Source of the DNA: Candidozyma auris
Taxonomy: Eukaryota > Ascomycota > Pichiomycetes > Serinales > Metschnikowiaceae
NCBI RefSeq assembly: GCF_003013715.1
Contig: NC_072814.1
Span: 372,001 to 436,000, forward strand
DNA length: 64,000 bases
Direction: 5' to 3'
Below are positions 40,635-50,780 of this stretch, piece by piece. The notes below the pieces were generated by a model that was not told where the DNA came from, searched no databases, and saw nothing but the letters and a program-made list of their open reading frames with translations. Both the position numbers and the translations under genes were made by a program. How positions within the stretch are numbered: the first letter of the stretch is position 1; each line of letters starts with the position of its first letter.

Positions 40635-42076
40635 GTTTGATTTGTAAATTGATTTTTTTACCTGGAATCGAAATGCGAGGGAATTAAGACGGGTATTGTC
40701 CCTTATATATAATCCGTGGGGAAGGTCCCCCTGCAAGTAGGCAACTTTGGGTGCGGGAGGGAGCCACCAACAAAGCACTGACACACCTACGTAAGTAGAG
40801 GAATTAAGGGACCACGAACCGGCACGTAAGACAGCAAGCGAATGCAAACCCACATGGAAACCCCGATCCCGTTGAAGTAATTGTGCGTTGCCATGGTCCA
40901 TTGCTCACAATTGGTCAACGGAGTTTGCCGACATGGAGGTGGCGGGCGAGCAGGAGGAGGCAGGAGAGAAGCCGTTTCGGGAGACATTTAAGAAGAAGAG
41001 AATTGGATCAATTATAAGAAGCCGTAGAATGAATCATTCTCTCGATTTTTCTTTCATTCCTTCTGTTTTTCATTCCCTCTGTTTTTCATTACCTCTGTTT
41101 TTCATTAGTTTAGTTTCGTTGATTCGCTTGACCTGGAACATCTTATGGCCTCCTCTTGTTTGCGTGATTCGCAGCCATTATGTTTGCTTTCGGGAGTTTT
41201 CCCAAATAAATGCGAACATGATCTTGCTAATTGTGGTTACGCAGAGCCACAAACATCCACCGACGAAATTGGCTCAAAAGTTCCAGACGTTTTCACAAGT
41301 TATCGTGAGGACTTTATAGGACGTAAATACATTGAGAAAGCATCACAAGTGTAAACTTGAATGAAACCTCAGTAGTAATTTACAAAATTGGTATGCATAC
41401 ATACAGGCTGCAAGTGTACTGGCCCCAGATAGGTTTTTGAACCATTTAGTTAACATCCGCTTCGACTTCTTAAGAGACAAATGATGCATCTACTATAAAC
41501 AGAGAAAAACGTATACTGACGAGTTTTGGTTTCGAGAGCCTCAGTTTTCACGAGTAGTCGAGCATTATTCAGTGCGCCGCCTCTGGGCGATCTCTCGGTT
41601 AGTGAGCCCCAGGCTTTTTTTTGCACCCATTGCAGCCACGGAGAGTCCGAGGGTCCTCAACTAAGTCAAGCCAACAGAGTAAATTCGACAAGCTTGCATG
41701 ACGATAATTAATATGAACATCCAAGGCTCCAAGCTCTGTGTTCAAGACACTTTTTTACCTTTTTTTTTTTTATTTCTGGAATGTAGTTGTTCACGAGTAT
41801 TTTTCGGCTAATGGGCCCATGGTTTGCAACCGTGTATTGGAGATGACAACTCGAGAGCATGTTAGAAGCAGTCCAATAGAACGAGCCAGCAATTCACTCT
41901 TACGGAAAACAGTGCAAAATCTCACTACCTCTTACGTTTTTATACAACTGCTTTCTTCGTCTAAATCTTTTATAGTTGGGCCCAGCCTGTGTACACACCC
42001 CGATCAGCATATCTACTGTACCAAGCATTTCGTTAGTGGGTGATCTCAACGGCACCAAAAATAAAGATTCATTTGC
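40635..42076. other. Intergenic region AHP1 / AVL9
   Basis: This is a divergent promoter region of 1.4 kb. It holds the AHP1 TATA element, three tandem 16-bp repeats at 41056-41103 and a T-rich run at about 41754-41771. The 143-codon frame at 40888 is non-ATG and low-quality, so no gene is supported. Confidence 0.5.
41056..41103. repeat. Three tandem 16-bp repeats (attccctctgtttttc)
   Basis: Units at 41056-41071, 41072-41087 and 41088-41103 differ by one or two bases. They lie in pyrimidine-rich non-coding DNA about 1 kb before AVL9. Confidence 0.85.
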
Positions 42077-44176
42077 ATGAGTAACTCAGACGATATAGAG
42101 TTCTCATTGAGACCGCTTCGTATCCTGAAGCGCTCGGATCTGTCCACCAACAAGTCGCAATTGCATTCGGCTTCTTCAGACACCACCAGACCTCGCTCAG
42201 ACTCCCTGATTGCACTCTCTACAAAGTCATTGTCTCATTCCTCGAACGTCCCACAAGCTCTGTCAGATGAGTTTGTTTGTCGCCCTATGAGGCTAGGGCT
42301 GGGAGCTGCTCGCCCAATTTCCTCAGAAAGTCATGACCATAGCAGTCATCAGGGTCTTACCTTCGTTACTGAGACTGATCTGGTTTCTTCCCACGGCTCC
42401 CAACCTTCCACTCCTCGAAGAAACTCAAAATCGTCTAGGAGACTGTCTGTGCATGTGAGGAGCTTGCCAATTGTTCAGTCCCCGAAGCGGAAAACAGAGA
42501 CGGATCTCTCCAAGCTTGATGACATGATCTTCGCCTTGTGTCTCGTCGATTTCCATCATGTGAGAGGTCCAGAGGTCCAATGGTGGAAATCAAACTATCA
42601 TGCTGACTATAATTTGCACGGAAAGCTATTCAAGAACTTATCTTTTCAGGCCCTCCCCGACGGATCTCACTTGTTCGAGGAGACATTTTCTAATTTCAAC
42701 CTCGTTTATGACTTTGCCAATGCTGTTTCTCTAGACGACCAGCTAGATTTCGAACAGTTCACAGGAAACCCAAATCATCTCGAAACGCTCTTTGGGTGCT
42801 CATGCGTGCGTCAAGTGAAGACCACGGATCTCTCCAGTGAGGAATTGGAGAGAAATAAAGATATCACTCGTTCAATTGTACAGAAGGCAGTTGTTGTAAT
42901 TTCACGAAAGCAACCTATATTTACAAAAATAAAAGAAAAGCTTTCGATAATTACACATTCATATTTCCAACAAACTAATTTCACAAATACTGAGTTGTTG
43001 GAGAAGCTCTTTGATAACCTCAATGGAACTTTCAAATTGATCGAGGAAGAGCCAATGTTGAAACAGCAAATACCGGAGGAAATTACTCTTTTGGAAAATA
43101 AGAAGAACGAGAAAGAGGATGAATTCTTCGTAAACTTGAACCTTCGAAGCATACTTTCGAATTACAAGTCAAGTATCTTAATAATTTTGAAGGCACTCTT
43201 GTTAGAGCAACGAGTGCTCGTTTACTCGAACAATAACCTCGAGCTCCTCACTCAGTTTCAAAACAATTTGATAGCACTAATACCCGATTTACATCACCAC
43301 CTCGATCTTTCGGGGTGCCCCTTGAGCGACTATACCGAAAAGCATTCTCCCCTAACCAGACCAACTTCCTTAAAGACCAATGACAGACGCTCTATGGTTA
43401 GATTTTTTGGCCTTCCGCTTCATGTTTTCAACACAAAAGGCTCATTTTGGAATCCGTACTTACCATTGCAGCAGTTTGATGAGCTTCACTCCGAGTCCTT
43501 CATGGTTGGATGCTCCAACCTTTTGATTCTAAATCAGGCAAGCCAACATAAAATTAACGTAGTTGTCAACCTTGACTCTTGCCAGCTATCATATCCCACA
43601 GGGAAACCTGAAGCACTTCTGCTTTCACATTATGACAAAAGATTTATTCAAAGTCTTTTACATTCGAGCAGCAATGAGGATGCCTTTGAAGGAAGTGACG
43701 ATTACATCAGGTACCAATTTGAGGACTACATTAGGAGTCTTTTGGCGACAACAAGATTTTACCAATACATGGAGAGGTTTAAGTCTCCGCCGCCAGGGTT
43801 TGACGTCAATGCAAACAAGCACTACGGTAATTTGAAAGCATTTAACGATTCATTTGTCGACGCATGGTTCAAAACAAAAAATTTCAAGATCTGGGATTCG
43901 TTGTGTGACGACTTCATTTTCAACTTCCATGACCCACTCCACATTGCCATAGGATCGAAGGAAACTACGCAATCGGCTTTTGGCAATTTCTTCGCTAATT
44001 TCAACAAACAGCAGCAGCCGACTTTAGTTGAGAGGGCCAACGAATACTTCTCGCACTCAAAAAAGCCTCAGAAGTTCATCCCCAAGGAGGAGCAAGCAAC
44101 TGAAGTAAAAGATGAGTCTCACTCACTGGGATCCACCAAGAAATTTACTTGGGGTTGGGGAGCTCTGAAGAGTTAG
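42077..44176 (+). CDS. AVL9: Avl9-like DENN-module protein of late secretion
   Basis: The 699-residue protein has a Ser-rich disordered N-terminus (1-140) and then the AVL9 core: FALCLVDFHHVRGPEVQWW, LSFQALPDGSHLFEE, LFGCSCVRQVK and KAVVVISRKQPIFTKIKEKL. These correspond to the conserved VVGFHHxxGxxVE, LPFLALPDGAHN and GxSCYRQI blocks of Avl9. A DENN-type middle follows (LKALLLEQRVLVYSNN) and the protein ends in a short disordered tail. In S. cerevisiae Avl9 acts in exocytic cargo sorting from the Golgi and is synthetic lethal with apl2 vps1. DENN proteins generally act on Rab GTPases. Six CTG codons fall in the first 123 codons, all in the Ser-rich tail, and should probably be read as Ser. 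The stop is 86 bp before TRM82. Confidence 0.9.
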   Translation: MSNSDDIEFSLRPLRILKRSDLSTNKSQLHSASSDTTRPRSDSLIALSTKSLSHSSNVPQALSDEFVCRPMRLGLGAARPISSESHDHSSHQGLTFVTETDLVSSHGSQPSTPRRNSKSSRRLSVHVRSLPIVQSPKRKTETDLSKLDDMIFALCLVDFHHVRGPEVQWWKSNYHADYNLHGKLFKNLSFQALPDGSHLFEETFSNFNLVYDFANAVSLDDQLDFEQFTGNPNHLETLFGCSCVRQVKTTDLSSEELERNKDITRSIVQKAVVVISRKQPIFTKIKEKLSIITHSYFQQTNFTNTELLEKLFDNLNGTFKLIEEEPMLKQQIPEEITLLENKKNEKEDEFFVNLNLRSILSNYKSSILIILKALLLEQRVLVYSNNNLELLTQFQNNLIALIPDLHHHLDLSGCPLSDYTEKHSPLTRPTSLKTNDRRSMVRFFGLPLHVFNTKGSFWNPYLPLQQFDELHSESFMVGCSNLLILNQASQHKINVVVNLDSCQLSYPTGKPEALLLSHYDKRFIQSLLHSSSNEDAFEGSDDYIRYQFEDYIRSLLATTRFYQYMERFKSPPPGFDVNANKHYGNLKAFNDSFVDAWFKTKNFKIWDSLCDDFIFNFHDPLHIAIGSKETTQSAFGNFFANFNKQQQPTLVERANEYFSHSKKPQKFIPKEEQATEVKDESHSLGSTKKFTWGWGALKS

Positions 44177-44262
44177 GAAGTGGCTGCTAATACTTTTCAT
44201 GCAGGCCAGGATGAGATCTAAAAAACCAAGGAATTTATGCGAGCCAAATCCTTCCCGGTGAA

Positions 44263-45507
44263 ATGATTAAGCATCCATTTCAGAAATTGTTGACCGACAA
44301 GGCTGGCAAATTCTTGTTTGCGTCAGTGAAAAACTGCATTCATGTTTTTCGTCTCACCGATGGAGCCCTCATAGGCTGTTGGGAAGATGAGATCAGATTG
44401 CAAGATGTTCAGGAAAAAAAGTTCAAGACCCAAGAACAACCCAACAAAAGGAGCAAAACCAATAACAAGGAACCCAAAGTGCCGGTACCAGGTCCTGGAG
44501 CACCACCAATTTACAACTATATTAGGTCATTGACGTTATCTCGAGATGAACAATACGTTATTGGTACAACAGACAGCGACAAGGCAGCAGTCATCTTCAA
44601 GATCGATATAACACAAGATAACTGTTTGTCGTTGGTCAAGCGTCAAGTGTTTCCTAAAAGACCCTGTGCTATATCCACCACACTCGATGACTCCCAATTG
44701 ATTGTCGCTGATAAGTTTGGTGATGTTTACAGCATCCCCATAGATGCAGATGAGCCTGTCGATGAGAAAACTTTGCAACCCATTATGGGACACGTCTCGA
44801 TGTTGAGTGATGTACTCGTTGCTCAACGCAATAATAGGCAATATATCTTGACTGGTGATCGCGACGAGCATATTAGAGTGACCCACTTTCCAAAATCATA
44901 CGTTGTAAAGCACTGGCTTTTTGGTCACAAGGAGTTCGTGTCCTGCTTACATATATTGAACTTTGATTCTAACCTTCTTATAAGTGGTGGTGGCGATGAC
45001 TTTCTTATCTTGTGGAATTGGCACTCTGCCAAGAGGCTTGCAAGCGTGGACCTTCGTCAGTATGTTGAAGCTCATTTGAATGAGTTCCACCTTCCTCCTG
45101 AAAGATTCAGAAATAATGACCTGAAAAAGGAGATCTCGATCGCGAAGGCTGATTCGTTTACAGTTGATAATAGAAACTTCTTAGCAGTGTTGTGTGAGCA
45201 CACAAATTGCATAGTAACGTTTATTATCAATGATGACTTAACATTTTCGCACAAGCAAACACTTTCTATTCATGATCTTATTGTCGACTTTACGTTTACA
45301 GGTGAGGAGATTATTCTTTCGCTAGATACCGAAAGTGACAGTCAGTTGCTCGAATCGTATGGCTTCAATAGTGAGGGTTTTCTCCACAAAAAAGACAGTG
45401 ATATCATGCAAAAGATTACAAGTGCATCTACATGTGATGTCATCTCTCGTGATGAATTCTATCCCTTGTATTATATAAGCTCCTTGAGAAAAAGAAGCGA
45501 CCACTAA
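44263..45507 (+). CDS. TRM82: tRNA (guanine-N7) methyltransferase non-catalytic subunit Trm82
   Basis: The 414-residue WD40 protein matches Trm82 along its length. It has the HPFQKLLTDKAGKFLFASVKNCI start, a basic Gln/Lys-rich insert, and the block VPVPGPGAPPIYNYIRSLTLS. The centre is ADKFGDVYSIPI...GHVSMLSDVL..., TGDRDEHIRVTHFPKSYVVKHWLFGHKEFVS and SGGGDDFLILWNW, and the end is YPLYYISSLRKR. With the catalytic subunit Trm8 it makes m7G46 in many tRNAs, and it stabilises Trm8. Lack of the complex leads to rapid decay of hypomodified tRNA-Val. The stop lies 32 bp from that of YCF1, which converges. Confidence 0.95.
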   Translation: MIKHPFQKLLTDKAGKFLFASVKNCIHVFRLTDGALIGCWEDEIRLQDVQEKKFKTQEQPNKRSKTNNKEPKVPVPGPGAPPIYNYIRSLTLSRDEQYVIGTTDSDKAAVIFKIDITQDNCLSLVKRQVFPKRPCAISTTLDDSQLIVADKFGDVYSIPIDADEPVDEKTLQPIMGHVSMLSDVLVAQRNNRQYILTGDRDEHIRVTHFPKSYVVKHWLFGHKEFVSCLHILNFDSNLLISGGGDDFLILWNWHSAKRLASVDLRQYVEAHLNEFHLPPERFRNNDLKKEISIAKADSFTVDNRNFLAVLCEHTNCIVTFIINDDLTFSHKQTLSIHDLIVDFTFTGEEIILSLDTESDSQLLESYGFNSEGFLHKKDSDIMQKITSASTCDVISRDEFYPLYYISSLRKRSDH

Positions 45508-45539
45508 TAAGTAAGCATTCAGCATCATAATGATTGTAA

Positions 45540-48500
45540 TTACTCATTCTCTGCCACTCCTTCTTCGTTCACAATACCACCTTGAAGAGCCAAAGAATAA
45601 AATAAAGAGTTCTTGTTATTCAACAATTTTTCGGGAGAATCGAATTCGGCGACCTCACCCTGCTCAAGAACAACAATTCTGTCAGAGTCCATGATAGTGT
45701 TCAATCTATGAGCAATAGTCAAAATTGTACGATCTTTAAATTCCGTTCTGATTGTCTCCTGCAAGACGCCGTCAGTTTCAACGTCCACGGCCGCTGTTGC
45801 TTCATCCAATACAAGGATGTGAGAGGGGATAAGCAACGCTCTTGCAAGACACATTAATTGTCTCTGCCCAACAGACAAATTGGAACCACCCTCTGTCATT
45901 TTGACATCTAAGGCAGATTTGATACATTCGTTCAGCTTGTCTCTTTCCTCATACATTCTGAGCACATGGTCTTTCAAATGCGACAATTCCAATGCTTTCC
46001 ACATGTTCTCATCAGTGTATGAACCGGTCGGGTCCAAATTATCTCTGATTGTACCCTCAAATACTTGCGCATCTTGTGGAATGATTGAAAGCTTGTGCCT
46101 CAAATCTTGAAGACCGATCTTGCTTGTATCTATGTTGTCAATCTCAATGTGTCCTTCGGCGGCTTCAATAATTCTAAAGAGTGCAAGAGTCAAGGATGAC
46201 TTGCCAGCACCGGTCCTTCCAACAATACCAATCTTCTCATGTGGTTTTATTTCGAGGTTGATGTTCTTCAAGACTAGGTCGAGCTCGGGTCTATATCTTG
46301 TCGAGTAGTTCTTAAAAACAACCTCACCATCTTGTGGCCACGTCTTGGGTGGTCTGTTGTCGTAGACAACTTCCGGCGCTTCCGGTGTCAACTCTGAATA
46401 TTCAAGCACTCTTTCCACAGAGACAATATTTGTCTCCACCTCAACCGTCATTCTCACTATCCAGTTCAAGGATTGAGTAATTTGCAAAGCGTAAGACACG
46501 GATAAACCAACCATACCAGCAGAAATGCCACTCGATTTGAGAGTCAATATGGCCAATCCCGAAGAAGCCAAAATGATGACAGATCCCAAGAACTCAAGTC
46601 TGACAGCCAACCATCTGTTGGCGTTAACGGAAGGATGGTAAGCACGCATATTCTTATCGATTCTAGCTTCATTTAAAAACTTGAATCTGTCTTCTTGACC
46701 GTAAGCACGAATTATTGACACTCCGTTTAATGACTCTTGAAAGTTTGCAAATATCGGAGATCTCGAGACCGAGTCCAAACGACGCAATTCTCTGGAGGTT
46801 TTCAAGTAGTACTGCTGGTAGTACACATACAAAACACCCAAGGGCAAGACGATAAATATGAACTGCCAGGTTGAATAACAAATGACAAGTATTGTGAACA
46901 ACACTCTTGCAGAGTTTACGAAAAACTGCGCAAACACTCGGCCCAAAACTTCATCAATCTTGTAGATATCGTTTGAAAATCTGTTCAATATTCTTCCGAT
47001 TGGTGTGGTCTCAAAGAAAGACATTGGTGCTCTGAACACGCTTGCTGCCATATCATTATGTAGCTTCGTAGATCCACGAATGGTACATAAAATCCACATG
47101 AAGATCATTTGAGTCATCATACTGATTGTATAGGCGAATCCTAACAGGAAGTATATACCCAAATACTTCAACAAGGCAGGATTATAGCCCTTTTCGGTGT
47201 TGACCTCTGACCAGTGCTTCAACCAGACATTAGATGAAACATTGAAAATCATGGATATGATGGTTGTACTCAAGAAGACCAAAACATTGGAAGAACCGCA
47301 AGCGAGCCCATATTGTTTGTAAACATTCCACTTGACTTTACCCTGCTGATATTTTTCCTGCCTGGCTTTCACATCCTCGTCCTCTAATTCTTGGTCTACC
47401 TCATCATCAGCCAGACGTAACAAGCGCTCCTCATCAGTTATTAAGGTGGCATCTGACGCTCTCCTTAAACTCTGGACATCGATATCGGAAGTGTTTTCGG
47501 AGCTGACGTTAAAGCCACTGTCTTTGAGCTCCTCTAAATCCGAGGCACTTTTATCACCTCTGACAGAGGTTGCGGAGGAAGATGGGACTGTAGAATCATC
47601 TCCTCTCTTTTTACCAAATGAGAGAATGAGTTGACGTAACTGGCTTCTTTCCTGGGACATAATCTCTAAATAGGTTCCTTGTTCCACGAGAGACCCATCT
47701 TTCACCATGTGCATATTGTCAGCAATGCTCAAAACGTGAATTGCGTTGGTTGCCAAAATTCTGCACTTTGTTTTCAACAAACCATTCGGACCCAAAACGT
47801 TATCAATCAAGTGTTTTCCAACGTGCTCATCCACTGCTGACAATGGATCATCCAACAAATAGACATCAGCTCTAGCATAGACAGCTCTAGCCAATGCTAG
47901 ACGTGCCTTTTGTCCTCCAGAGAGAGAAATTCCTTTCTCACCAACTTCAGTTCTGTCACCCTTTGGCAAGATCTTCAAGTCCACAGTAAGAGCACATGCC
48001 TTCAAAACCTTGTGGTAGAACTCGGGATCGTATTTGTGACCAAAAAGAATGTTTTCCTTGACAGAGCCATTAATAATCCAAGGAACCTGAGAAACGTATG
48101 CAACTTTACCGCGCACCTTAACTTCTCCGTCGAGCTTGTATAAGTCACCCAAGAGGGACTGAATTATTGAAGATTTGCCAGAGCCAACCCTTCCAACAAT
48201 ACAGTCGAGCTCACCTTTCTTCACTGACATGTTGATATTTGACAAAGCAACCTTGTAAGACTCCTCACCTTTCTTCTTGGACCATAAAAAGGTACCATTT
48301 TTGATAGAGACCGCGACTTCTCCCAATGTAGTAGCTTTCGGAAGTTTAGTAACAGCGTTAGGTTGTAATTCGCTACCAGTCAAGAATTTGGTCAATCTTG
48401 AGATGGCGACCTGCGATTCCACAATGTTGGTGATGACCATTGGAACGACAGCGAGAGGAAACGACAACAAGTTAAACAAGGATAACGCAGGGAACACAAT

Positions 48501-50240
48501 ATCGGTTGACAAAGTCTTGTCTTTATTAAGAAGAACGAAGAGAGCGAAGGTAGAACAACTGACAAGGATTGGAGTGAAGCTCCACGACGATGTGGACATT
48601 GCGCTGAGCAAACCCATACGCTTCAAGTTGCGCAACTCTTGATCATTTCTGACTGCTTTAAGCTTATCCAGGTAAGGGTGTTCCCATCCATACAACTTAA
48701 GCGACTTAATATTGTTCAAAATTTCACTGATCAACCTAGATCTGGCATCTTTGTATTTCATTTGGGTCTTTTGCAATCTTTTCATGGCTCTCGCGATCAA
48801 GCCATTGAGAGGAATCATGACAATCATAATGAAGACACCGGCCCACATACTGTTCCCGAGTAAGCCATGCAAAGAGACCAAGCACAAGATGATTTGGAAA
48901 GGACCCGACCAAATGATTTGCAAGTTCTGAACTAAGTCCTGAAGTCTTTGGGTATCCACGGACATCAAATTGACAATATCACCAGTGTTAGACTCTTGTT
49001 TAGTTTCGTTTGACAAAACAAGCGACTTGTTGTAGATTACTGCAATCAAGGAGGACTTGATCTTCATGCCCAAGTCGAAAGCCCTCTGGAAATATTGGTG
49101 CAAGAAAGCGGTCTGGAGTACGGACACGAGGAACATACCTGCAGCAATCATCAAACCTCTTGTAAGAGGGATAGGATCGTCCCTTTTTAAGGATTCCGAG
49201 TAGTCGTTGACAAAGCTGATCAAAAGACGAAGCAATTGGGGCTGAGCAAAGGCCATAATGTCCTGAAGGCCCTTAAATACACCACCAATCAAGAAGGGCA
49301 AACCGAAGGCCTTAGACAAAGTCAAGAACAACGAAGGGTTTGGACTCTTGGTCCAGTAGTGATAGAACTTATCAGCTGTTGTTCTTGCCTTAAGTTCAGA
49401 GGGCAAGAAAGGCAAGTCCTTTTCAGTCAAAAACTGATAGAAGCCTTTTTTCATCAAAGCAGCCATCCAGTTGAAGGCAATACGCAGAAACACATTGGCC
49501 TTATCGTAAGGAGCGATGCTGAGTTGCTTTGTGTATGGCTGACTGGAGAGTGGAGGGAAGTAATGTTCAAGTAGAAGCACAACGAAAGCATTCATGGCGG
49601 CCAAAATGGACACGGCAAAGAAATTGCCGTGTTTTTCATTTCTCAAGTTCAAATTGACAATTCTGCCAATGTTGAAGAACACCTGGAAAAGCCAATAGAA
49701 AAGCAAAACGCCCGAAGAAACCATGGCCTTAAATTGTTCCACATAATGCAAGCTGAACGCTAACACCAAAGATACCACGTTCAAAGCTAACCCTAACTTG
49801 ATGATGTCAAACGACTCTGGGTACGACCCGTACAAGGTGGCCGAGAACAAAAGCTGCAAAACAGTAAGCACTAATCGGGTGTAAAACGTCCACTTGGCCT
49901 TGTTTCCAATAGCTTTTTTTCTGCTCATCACCACAAGCTGTCGGGCGCTAAGCGCCACCATTAACACCCCTGCTGTCACATACAAGATACCCTGAAGAAA
50001 GCACGGGGTCAAGTCGTTGTACTTTGGCGAAAGAGGCCCCCAGCCATCACCACATTGACACGAGAGCCACCATGTGGGGCCAGGATAGACGGGAGACGAG
50101 TGGTTGCCATGATGGCCAGAAGTTAGTGAGGGTGTTGCTAATGGTTGTGAATTTCCAGCCAACGCTGCTAGTATGGGAGATCGGGCTAGCAGGTCAGCGT
50201 AATTGGGCAAGCCGGCCGCGTCAAGTTCTACTTGATCCAT
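45540..50240 (-). CDS. YCF1: Vacuolar ABCC-type glutathione-conjugate transporter Ycf1
   Basis: The 1,566-residue full-size ABC transporter has an N-terminal five-helix TMD0 with its lumenal N-terminus, an L0 linker, TMD1, NBD1 (Walker A GRVGSGKSS, signature LSGGQ), an acidic regulatory linker, TMD2 and NBD2 (Walker A GRTGAGKSS, signature LSVGQ, Walker B ILVLDEA). The linker contains RRASDAT, the phosphosite motif that in S. cerevisiae Ycf1 (S908/T911) controls activity, followed by QGKVKWNVYKQYG. Similarity to Ycf1 is nearly continuous. It pumps glutathione conjugates, Cd-GS2, arsenite-GS3 and other thiol complexes into the vacuole. The N-terminus is about 40 residues longer than S. cerevisiae Ycf1. 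The ATG complement is at 50238-50240. A TTAGTCA element lies 265 bp upstream. Confidence 0.95.
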   Translation of the reverse strand: MDQVELDAAGLPNYADLLARSPILAALAGNSQPLATPSLTSGHHGNHSSPVYPGPTWWLSCQCGDGWGPLSPKYNDLTPCFLQGILYVTAGVLMVALSARQLVVMSRKKAIGNKAKWTFYTRLVLTVLQLLFSATLYGSYPESFDIIKLGLALNVVSLVLAFSLHYVEQFKAMVSSGVLLFYWLFQVFFNIGRIVNLNLRNEKHGNFFAVSILAAMNAFVVLLLEHYFPPLSSQPYTKQLSIAPYDKANVFLRIAFNWMAALMKKGFYQFLTEKDLPFLPSELKARTTADKFYHYWTKSPNPSLFLTLSKAFGLPFLIGGVFKGLQDIMAFAQPQLLRLLISFVNDYSESLKRDDPIPLTRGLMIAAGMFLVSVLQTAFLHQYFQRAFDLGMKIKSSLIAVIYNKSLVLSNETKQESNTGDIVNLMSVDTQRLQDLVQNLQIIWSGPFQIILCLVSLHGLLGNSMWAGVFIMIVMIPLNGLIARAMKRLQKTQMKYKDARSRLISEILNNIKSLKLYGWEHPYLDKLKAVRNDQELRNLKRMGLLSAMSTSSWSFTPILVSCSTFALFVLLNKDKTLSTDIVFPALSLFNLLSFPLAVVPMVITNIVESQVAISRLTKFLTGSELQPNAVTKLPKATTLGEVAVSIKNGTFLWSKKKGEESYKVALSNINMSVKKGELDCIVGRVGSGKSSIIQSLLGDLYKLDGEVKVRGKVAYVSQVPWIINGSVKENILFGHKYDPEFYHKVLKACALTVDLKILPKGDRTEVGEKGISLSGGQKARLALARAVYARADVYLLDDPLSAVDEHVGKHLIDNVLGPNGLLKTKCRILATNAIHVLSIADNMHMVKDGSLVEQGTYLEIMSQERSQLRQLILSFGKKRGDDSTVPSSSATSVRGDKSASDLEELKDSGFNVSSENTSDIDVQSLRRASDATLITDEERLLRLADDEVDQELEDEDVKARQEKYQQGKVKWNVYKQYGLACGSSNVLVFLSTTIISMIFNVSSNVWLKHWSEVNTEKGYNPALLKYLGIYFLLGFAYTISMMTQMIFMWILCTIRGSTKLHNDMAASVFRAPMSFFETTPIGRILNRFSNDIYKIDEVLGRVFAQFFVNSARVLFTILVICYSTWQFIFIVLPLGVLYVYYQQYYLKTSRELRRLDSVSRSPIFANFQESLNGVSIIRAYGQEDRFKFLNEARIDKNMRAYHPSVNANRWLAVRLEFLGSVIILASSGLAILTLKSSGISAGMVGLSVSYALQITQSLNWIVRMTVEVETNIVSVERVLEYSELTPEAPEVVYDNRPPKTWPQDGEVVFKNYSTRYRPELDLVLKNINLEIKPHEKIGIVGRTGAGKSSLTLALFRIIEAAEGHIEIDNIDTSKIGLQDLRHKLSIIPQDAQVFEGTIRDNLDPTGSYTDENMWKALELSHLKDHVLRMYEERDKLNECIKSALDVKMTEGGSNLSVGQRQLMCLARALLIPSHILVLDEATAAVDVETDGVLQETIRTEFKDRTILTIAHRLNTIMDSDRIVVLEQGEVAEFDSPEKLLNNKNSLFYSLALQGGIVNEEGVAENE

Positions 50241-50780
50241 GACACACTCGGTAAAGTAGGCTTTATTTGGTGGAAGAACTTCGGTGGTTTAGGTAGACTT
50301 CCCAAGTGAACTGTTGGTTGCGATTTTTCAAGGTGGTGCTAGCGTAATCCTATATAACTTAGTAAGCCTTCTCTCTGCGCACCTCACTGCAGCACTGCAC
50401 CGCACATGAAGGCTAACCGTTGGCAGAGAAGAACCGACTACGGGAAACAATTATGATTACATAACTTACCAACCAGGGGGAGGTCCTTGCTGGCTAGTTT
50501 GATATTAGTCAAAGAGATATAATTTGGTAAACTCAATAATTCCGTCCGAGTGGATTGACCAGTACACCAAGCCCAGATTGTCTGACCACATTGGATCGTT
50601 TAATTTCTGCCACTTTGCCTCCGTCCGACCTGCAATCAACTTTCCGTCCCCCACTCCCACACACAGTGCACTTTTCGTAAATTCTGATACCTTCATCCTT
50701 CTTTGGAAGCCAGAAGAACGCCCGCTTTCCCGATCCCGGTACTACCAGGTATTCATTGTTGGAAATCAATTGGTCTTGGC
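50241..50780. other. Intergenic region SEC1 3' end to YCF1 promoter
   Basis: This 540-bp region contains the YCF1 promoter and the 3' flank of SEC1. Apart from the TTAGTCA element I see no other feature. Frames here (50505-50859) overlap on both strands and look like shadows. Confidence 0.5.
50505..50511 (+). promoter_or_regulatory. TTAGTCA Yap1-type response element upstream of YCF1
   Basis: TTAGTCA lies 265 bp before the YCF1 start, read on the strand opposite to the gene. In S. cerevisiae Yap1 induces YCF1 through a TTAGTCA-type site. Use here is inferred. Confidence 0.5.
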
